Shown here: piece after piece, positions 59,746-64,000 of the stretch | Layout of the letters: each line of letters starts with the position of its first letter | Position numbering within the stretch: the stretch's first letter is position 1 | Assembly (NCBI GenBank): GCA_003150035.1 | Contig: QALR01000018.1 | Location: 124,001 to 188,000, forward strand | Length of the DNA: 64,000 nt | Direction of reading: 5' to 3' | Source of the DNA: Clostridiales bacterium | GTDB lineage: Bacteria > Bacillota > Clostridia > Oscillospirales > CAG-272 | Translations under genes and position numbers: made by a program | Notes under the pieces: model-generated | The model's database searches: none | Seen by the model: the letters and a program-made list of their open reading frames with translations, nothing else | What the model was told of the DNA's origin: nothing

Positions 59746-61317
59746 TCACGAGCGGAGCCGAAAGGTTTTGGGCGCTAGCTTATAGACAAGGATACAGGCA
59801 GCGGCGCCGTACAGCACGCAAAAGGCAATGCAAAGCATGCCGAAAAGCAGAATTTCCATACGCAGCCGCATCAAAAGAAAGCAAGCAAGATAGGTGACGG
59901 AAAGCACAATCTGATAGGTGCCGCTTTTCATTTCTGTCCCCGCATTGTACGGTTGAAGCAAATAGTAAATCGTCAAATAATGAACGGAGAAAAACATGCT
60001 CATGCAGAGGATAGAGACAACAAGCATCGCGTAGTCAAGCGAATGATCCGTCCCGCCCGACGCCCAAAGCAGCAGAGCAAGTCCCCCGCCGATGACAGCC
60101 GCCGGCACAAGATTGATTTTTATGATCTCCCGCAGGCGAATAGAAAAAAGCTTAAGGACCATTTTCGGTTGTTTATAAAAAGAATAGGTCAAAAGGCTGT
60201 GATCGCAGTTCATGAACAGCGCCTTGGTAAAGACAGTCCCGCGGTTGATGGCATACATGATAAAAACAAAATAGGGCAGGAAAGTCATTAAAATCTCATT
60301 GATTTCCGTCTTTTTTTCCGGCTCAAAAAAGAAGGCCAAACAGATAAGCAAGAACAGCGCCAGACATACCGCGGCGATTCGCAGCGAAGACTTCCACAAA
60401 ATTTTCCGATGGCGCCTGATAAAAAGCTCGTTGAGATATTCGAAGCCCTTTTTCCGGCTTGTGATGGCGGCGTCGGCAGAGATGATGTTCTCAGCCGCTT
60501 TTTTGTTGGCAGCACGGGCCGTATCCATCTGCGAAAAAAGCTGCGACAGGATTTTCTGATACATCGGCCGGTAATCAGAGAAATGAAGAATTTTACAAAT
60601 CGAAACGGCGCCGGTTATGGCAGCGGCAACAAAAATACCAACGCTCACGGCAAAAGGGACGGTGACGCCGAACGCCGGCAAAACATAGGCCGCCGCAAGC
60701 AAAAGCCCGGCGCCAATCCGTATCCATTTTCCAAACCGGTTTTTATTGTAGGCTGTACCTCTTTTTTCATAATCCCAAAGATAGCCAGCGGCAACAGTAA
60801 GCTTCATCCCGGCAACGGAAAACGGAAGCAACAGGCAAAGCGGGAGCGGAACCGAAAAGAGTCCCCCGAAAAGAAGCGTACACGGCAAAAAGCCTATCAT
60901 GACCTTTAGGATGGTATAGCCATAATCGACAAGCGCAAACTCTTTTGCGTTCATACGCATCAGAATCAGCGCATAATATTTGTCCCGCGTAGGATTAAAC
61001 AGGCCGGTATTGAGAAACGCGCCGATTATGGTCAAGAACAAAAAGATATGCAGGAAAACCCTATCCGGCGGCATCGCTTCATAAAGTGCCCCGATTCCGC
61101 AGACCATGGTAGCAAAATAAAGGAATTTCCACAAAAACATGGAAACAACTTCCCAAAGAACGGAGACGGCATTCGCAAAGATTTTCAATCCGCGCACTCG
61201 GTAAAGGGATTCCGGCAGCAGCTTTTTGACAAGCGGGATCTGCTTTAAGGAATACAAAATGCCGTTCACCCGATAGGTATTCTTCAGCGAAAAAGCAATG
61301 CGAAACGTTTTAATCAT
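59746..61317 (-). CDS. Putative ABC exporter membrane subunit
   Basis: I do not recognise a named family. The 523-residue protein has roughly ten to twelve hydrophobic segments in two groups, one before and one after a basic cytoplasmic stretch (about residues 255-305). The gene overlaps the ATPase gene upstream by eight bases, which fits a permease. Large ABC-2-like permeases of this size often export bacteriocins or antibiotics in Bacillota, but there is no precursor peptide gene here. A hairpin-like sequence near 59688-59716 follows the gene. Confidence 0.7.
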   Translation of the reverse strand: MIKTFRIAFSLKNTYRVNGILYSLKQIPLVKKLLPESLYRVRGLKIFANAVSVLWEVVSMFLWKFLYFATMVCGIGALYEAMPPDRVFLHIFLFLTIIGAFLNTGLFNPTRDKYYALILMRMNAKEFALVDYGYTILKVMIGFLPCTLLFGGLFSVPLPLCLLLPFSVAGMKLTVAAGYLWDYEKRGTAYNKNRFGKWIRIGAGLLLAAAYVLPAFGVTVPFAVSVGIFVAAAITGAVSICKILHFSDYRPMYQKILSQLFSQMDTARAANKKAAENIISADAAITSRKKGFEYLNELFIRRHRKILWKSSLRIAAVCLALFLLICLAFFFEPEKKTEINEILMTFLPYFVFIMYAINRGTVFTKALFMNCDHSLLTYSFYKQPKMVLKLFSIRLREIIKINLVPAAVIGGGLALLLWASGGTDHSLDYAMLVVSILCMSMFFSVHYLTIYYLLQPYNAGTEMKSGTYQIVLSVTYLACFLLMRLRMEILLFGMLCIAFCVLYGAAACILVYKLAPKTFRLRS

Positions 61318-62017
61318 TCTCTTCCTCCCGCAAAGCCGCGATGATTTTCTGCCGGAACGTCTCGCTGTCTAAATTCGCTTTGTCTACCTCCTCTAACCTC
61401 CCGCCGGAGAGCAATACGATTTCATCGCATAAATCCAAAGCAAGATCTAACAAATGTGTGGAGAAAATCGTAATTCGGTCCTTCTTTAAAGAGCGGAGAA
61501 GCTGTTTCATCTCCTCTGCCACCACCACATCCAGTGAAGTCAGCGGTTCATCGAGAAGAAGAAGCGCTGGCTCGGCGATGATGTTCACAAGCATCTGCAT
61601 TTTATTTTTCATGCCGTGTGAATAATCCTTGAGCAGCTTGTCGCGATCCTGCGGCGCAAGACTTATCTCATCCAAATATTCATCGATAGTCTTTGGATGC
61701 TTCACCGTTTCCTCATTGATATCCAAGAAAAATCTCAAAAATTCCCGCCCGGTAAGAAACTCCGGCACCGCAGGCGTGGAAAGGACATAGCCGATGTCCT
61801 CGGCGCGCACTTCGCGCCGGACGCCGTCTGCTTCAAAGTAAAAAGCCCCGCCGTCCGTCTTGATATCCCGGTTCAAGCAGTTAAAAAGCGTCGTTTTGCC
61901 CGCGCCGTTCCGTCCCAGAAGCCCGTAAATCTTTCCGCTGTCAAAAGCAAAGCTGATGTCCCGCAGCACTTCCTTTTTCTCGTAATGCTTTTCCAAATGT
62001 TCAATGACAAATCTCAT
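61310..62017 (-). CDS. ABC transporter ATP-binding subunit
   Basis: The 235-residue ATPase has Walker A GLLGRNGAGKTT near residue 32, a signature DYSHGMKNKMQML in which the normal LSGGQ is altered (SHGMK), Walker B LLLLDEPLTSLDV, and STHLLDLALDL. The SxGM-type signature is typical of ABC-2 exporters of the BcrA/EcsA kind. I start at ATG 62017, where homology begins; GAAAGG lies about 12 bases upstream, a long gap. A longer frame from 62362 crosses the promoter and terminator and is rejected. Partner: the membrane protein at 59746. Confidence 0.87.
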   Translation of the reverse strand: MRFVIEHLEKHYEKKEVLRDISFAFDSGKIYGLLGRNGAGKTTLFNCLNRDIKTDGGAFYFEADGVRREVRAEDIGYVLSTPAVPEFLTGREFLRFFLDINEETVKHPKTIDEYLDEISLAPQDRDKLLKDYSHGMKNKMQMLVNIIAEPALLLLDEPLTSLDVVVAEEMKQLLRSLKKDRITIFSTHLLDLALDLCDEIVLLSGGRLEEVDKANLDSETFRQKIIAALREEEND

Positions 62018-62057
62018 AGATACAAGCAGCCTTTCGAAAATCCAAGATAGCCGCTTC

Positions 62058-62086
62058 ATTGTATCATATAAAACGCTATTTTTCAA
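62058..62086 (-). promoter_or_regulatory. Promoter of the second ABC exporter pair
   Basis: Minus-strand TTGAAA (62081-62086), 17 bases, TACAAT (62058-62063), giving a leader of only about 35 bases. Confidence 0.7.
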
Positions 62087-62134
62087 GGACATGAAAAAAC
62101 AATATCGGAAAACGGCAAAATCCGAATTCCTTTC

Positions 62135-62164
62135 AAAAAAAGGAAACCGCCACGGAAGCGGTTT
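62135..62164 (-). terminator. Terminator of the flavodoxin-like gene pair
   Basis: AAACCGC (62144-62150) and GCGGTTT (62158-62164) form a 7-bp stem with a 7-base loop; the minus strand continues with CC and seven T. Confidence 0.8.
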
Positions 62165-62225
62165 GTTCCCTACAATATTTGTGGATAAAATCGGAGAGCC
62201 ATGGCCGTATGAGAGGCCTGATTCG

Positions 62226-62780
62226 TTATAGTCGAATGGATTTTCCAAGCGCCAAGGCTCGCTGCAGCTCAGGTTTTCCCTCGATATCGCCTGCATCTCC
62301 GTTTCCGCCGGCCAGAACAGCTCCAAGATTTTTCCACCGCAGATGCTTTGCCAAATGCTCATAGTAAAGCATCACGTCCTCAAAATCGTGTCCCTCCGCC
62401 GCCATCAGCAGAACGCATGAGCGTCCGTTTCCTCTCAGCAGATTTTCACCGCCTTCTTCTAGCGCAAACAAACGATCGACCGCCGTGCGAAGCTGTCCGC
62501 TCATATTCCAATAGTACAGCGGCGTCGCAAGAACGACGACATCGCAGCCCTTGACGGCCGGATAAATCTTATCCATATCGTCCTTTTGGACGCAGGGACA
62601 TTCTTTGCCGCTATGACCGCCAAAGCATCCCTTGCAGCCGTGGATGTTCATCCCGTCAAGGAAAAATTCCGTGACGGTATTGCCCGCGCTTTCCGCGCCC
62701 TCGGCAAAAGCCTTCACAAGAGCAGAAGTGTTCCCCTTCCTGCGGGGGCTACCGTTCAGTATTACAATCTTTTTTCCCAT
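62226..62780 (-). CDS. Flavodoxin-like NAD(P)H-dependent FMN reductase
   Basis: The 184-residue protein has the FMN-binding signature VILNGSPRRKGNTSALV (from residue 5), a cysteine-rich CKGCFGGHSGKECPC loop near 50-64, and LATPLYYWNMSGQLRTAVDR near 84-103, typical of the iron-sulfur-like flavodoxin or WrbA/YwqN-type reductases. It should reduce quinones, azo or nitro compounds. ATG 62780 has AAGGGTGA seven bases upstream. It is 18 bases after its paralogue and ends at a terminator. Confidence 0.85.
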   Translation of the reverse strand: MGKKIVILNGSPRRKGNTSALVKAFAEGAESAGNTVTEFFLDGMNIHGCKGCFGGHSGKECPCVQKDDMDKIYPAVKGCDVVVLATPLYYWNMSGQLRTAVDRLFALEEGGENLLRGNGRSCVLLMAAEGHDFEDVMLYYEHLAKHLRWKNLGAVLAGGNGDAGDIEGKPELQRALALGKSIRL

Positions 62781-62798
62781 ATGATTCACCCTTCCCGA

Positions 62799-63344
62799 TT
62801 AAATTTTGTCCGCCAGCGCCGCCGCCTGCTTGCAGCCGTCTGTTTTTTCGATGTCGCCGACATTCAGGACCCCGGGAACCAGCACCTCGCCGACCATCTT
62901 CCATTTATTTAAAGCGGCCGTGCGTTCCATGGGGATACGAACGCCGTCCAGCACGGAAAGGTCATCCTCCTCACAGCACGCGATGAGTGCGCATTCCTTT
63001 CCGGCGATATCCTTTCCCCCCACGACCAGAGAGTAAATGCGGTAGATCACGCTCTTGATTTGGGACGGAATCGAGTACCAATAGACCGGCATGGTAAACA
63101 CCAGTGCGTCCGCCTCCAAGATTGCCGGCGCAATGAGATTGAAGTCGTCGTCAAAGGAACATGCTTTGTCCGTCTTGTAACAGGTCTCACAGGCATGACA
63201 TCCGGAAAGCTTCATCATGGCGGCGTCAAACCGCGTTACCGTGTGTCCTTTTGCCTTTGCCGCCTCGATAAAGGCATCTGTCATCGCAAAGCTGTTTCCT
63301 TTTTTTCGGGGACTCCCGGTAATCACAACAATTTTCTTGCTCAT
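62799..63344 (-). CDS. Flavodoxin-like NAD(P)H-dependent FMN reductase
   Basis: The 181-residue paralogue of the next gene has VVITGSPRKKGNSFAMTDA (from residue 5), CHACETCYKTDKACSFDDDF near 48-67, and TMPVYWYSIPSQIKSVIYR near 82-100. A multi-cysteine loop after the first strand is present in both paralogues. ATG 63344 follows GGAGG by six bases. It is divergent from an HxlR-type regulator, an arrangement typical for quinone or aldehyde stress genes. Confidence 0.86.
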   Translation of the reverse strand: MSKKIVVITGSPRKKGNSFAMTDAFIEAAKAKGHTVTRFDAAMMKLSGCHACETCYKTDKACSFDDDFNLIAPAILEADALVFTMPVYWYSIPSQIKSVIYRIYSLVVGGKDIAGKECALIACCEEDDLSVLDGVRIPMERTAALNKWKMVGEVLVPGVLNVGDIEKTDGCKQAAALADKI

Positions 63345-63362
63345 AAAACACCTCCTGCATTT

Positions 63363-63382
63363 ACGGGATTGACTTCTCCCGT
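63363..63382. promoter_or_regulatory. Candidate HxlR operator
   Basis: ACGGGA (63363-63368) and TCCCGT (63377-63382) form a perfect inverted repeat with eight bases between, and those eight bases contain the -35 box TTGACT of the regulator gene promoter. Confidence 0.55.
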
Positions 63383-63418
63383 TATGGATATTATAATAAT
63401 AGTGCAAATAGAAAGCAA
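63369..63418. promoter_or_regulatory. Overlapping divergent promoters of the hxlR-type gene and the flavodoxin genes
   Basis: Plus strand: TTGACT (63369-63374), 17 bases, TATAAT (63392-63397). Minus strand: TTGCTT (63413-63418), 17 bases, TATAAT (63390-63395). The two -10 boxes share four bases, so only one polymerase can be bound. Confidence 0.7.
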
Positions 63419-63488
63419 AAGCAAGTACGCACATAAAAGTGCGATACTCACAGTTAAGTTATATACCTGTCAAAAGGAGAGTGTTATT

Positions 63489-63821
63489 ATGAAAGAAAGC
63501 TGTATTGCAACGGAATGTCTCGATACGACGGGCTTCAGCTATACATTGTCACTCATCAACGGAAAATACAAAATGACCATTCTCTATACGTTGATGCGGT
63601 TTGGAGTGGTCCGTTTCAATGAGATGAAAAAATACATAGGCGAGATTTCCTATAAAACGCTCAGCTCCACATTAAAAGAGCTGGAAGCCGACCGCCTTGT
63701 TCACAGGGAAGAATATCCGCAGATTCCCCCAAAGGTAGAATACAGCCTTACGGAAAGAGGGAAATCTCTGATTCCGATTTTAGACGGTATGTGTGATTGG
63801 GGCGAAAAAAACAGATTATAA
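63489..63821 (+). CDS. HxlR-family winged-helix transcription regulator
   Basis: The 110-residue protein fits HxlR/YodB-like regulators: the winged helix starts with GKYKMTILYTLMRFGVVRFNEM near residues 25-46, followed by ISYKTLSSTLKELEADRLVHREEYPQIPPKVEYSLTERG. Cys5 and Cys10 at the N-terminus could sense electrophiles, as in redox-sensing members. It is divergent from two flavodoxin-type reductase genes, its likely targets. ATG 63489 has AAAAGGAG ten bases upstream. A terminator follows. Confidence 0.9.
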   Translation: MKESCIATECLDTTGFSYTLSLINGKYKMTILYTLMRFGVVRFNEMKKYIGEISYKTLSSTLKELEADRLVHREEYPQIPPKVEYSLTERGKSLIPILDGMCDWGEKNRL

Positions 63822-63838
63822 CCGTTCTTTATAAAAAG

Positions 63839-63875
63839 TTCCGCGCGAATATGTTTCTTCGCGCGGAATTTTTTC
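63839..63875. terminator. Bidirectional terminator after the hxlR-type gene
   Basis: TTCCGCGCGAA (63839-63849) pairs with TTCGCGCGGAA (63858-63868), followed by TTTTTT on the plus strand; the minus strand also has a short T run after the stem. Confidence 0.88.
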
Positions 63876-63927
63876 TCTAATTTTTGTATTTGGAAGATGT
63901 TTCTTCACGCACCGCATCGATATCCCG

Positions 63928-64000
63928 TTATTTCTCAGAGCAAGTCAGGATATCTGCAATGCGGCGCGACGCCGTCCCGTCGCCGTAGGGATTTGCGGCA
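63928..64000 (-). CDS. wecB: UDP-N-acetylglucosamine 2-epimerase, C-terminal fragment at window edge
   Basis: Reading the minus strand from the edge gives 24 codons, translating as AANPYGDGTASRRIADIL plus a short tail and TAA (63928-63930). NPYGDGxAsxrI-dIL is the hallmark C-terminus of non-hydrolysing UDP-GlcNAc 2-epimerases (WecB/MnaA), which make UDP-ManNAc for teichoic acid or capsule linkage units. The rest of the gene lies outside the window. Confidence 0.82.
   Translation of the reverse strand, partial: AANPYGDGTASRRIADILTCSEK

Noticed and set aside
62018..62362. N-terminal extension of the second ABC ATPase
   Set aside because: It spans the promoter and a terminator and reads antisense-like sequence of the flavodoxin gene end; homology starts at 62017.
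1..64000. CRISPR arrays, insertion sequences, prophage, tRNA or rRNA genes
   Set aside because: I scanned the intergenic regions and saw no regularly spaced repeats, no transposase or integrase frames and no tRNA-like cloverleaf; nothing could be supported.

Overview
This 64 kb window reads as chromosomal DNA of a member of the class Clostridia (Bacillota). The evidence is the gene content: a walRK operon followed by yycH-like and yycI-like genes, DUF1858, DUF6472, DUF896, DUF3810 and sce7726-type genes, a clostridial long-form PurL, Mini-III RNase, an RNase M5-like toprim protein and a MurA with the Lys22/Asn23 signature. Coding sequence is moderately GC-rich, intergenic regions are AT-rich, and many promoters match TTGACA-17-TATAAT. 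I cannot name the genus. I found no rRNA, tRNA, CRISPR array, prophage, transposase or insertion sequence; the window looks like stable core genome. Layout from left to right: an EF-G paralogue running off the left edge (minus); a plus-strand block of DUF1858 protein, trmK, a Nif3-like protein, a two-headed GT4 glycosyltransferase, ogg, a zinc-ribbon protein, kdgK, an sce7726 nuclease-like protein and an ABC exporter pair; a minus-strand trkH-trkA potassium system; DUF6472 and a D-lactate dehydrogenase-like gene (plus); a long minus-strand arm with a DUF2238-like membrane protein, a MacB-like ABC fusion, ftsH, uvrBA, sdaAB-sdaAA, murA, walR-walK-yycH-yycI and a DUF3810 metalloprotease-like gene; radC and two small genes; the plus-strand housekeeping series glyA, cinA-C, holA, rnmV-like, gtrA and mrnC; small regulators and a serine hydrolase. 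The centrepiece is a continuous 14 kb purine operon on the minus strand (58.6 to 44.5 kb): purE, purC, purF, a second purF-like gene, purM, a formate/nitrite channel gene, purN, purO, stand-alone AICAR transformylase, a Dabb protein, purD and purL. It is preceded by two tandem consensus promoters and a ZTP (pfl) riboswitch with a terminator. The window closes with a methyltransferase, a second ABC exporter pair, two flavodoxin-like reductases divergent from an HxlR regulator, and the C-terminal end of a UDP-GlcNAc 2-epimerase. The most interesting signals are: (1) the second PurF homologue, which keeps the PRPP loop and Fe-S-type cysteines but has lost the glutaminase nucleophile and other residues of the glutamine site, encoded directly behind normal purF; (2) a formate channel gene overlapping purM, in an operon that consumes formyl-tetrahydrofolate twice; (3) replacement of bifunctional PurH by AICAR transformylase plus a PurO-type cyclohydrolase; (4) a tandem glycosyltransferase fusion that appears to start at ATT; (5) overlapping divergent promoters with an inverted repeat around one -35 box at the HxlR/flavodoxin locus. 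All product names rest on reading motifs and general family resemblance by eye; no database search was possible.
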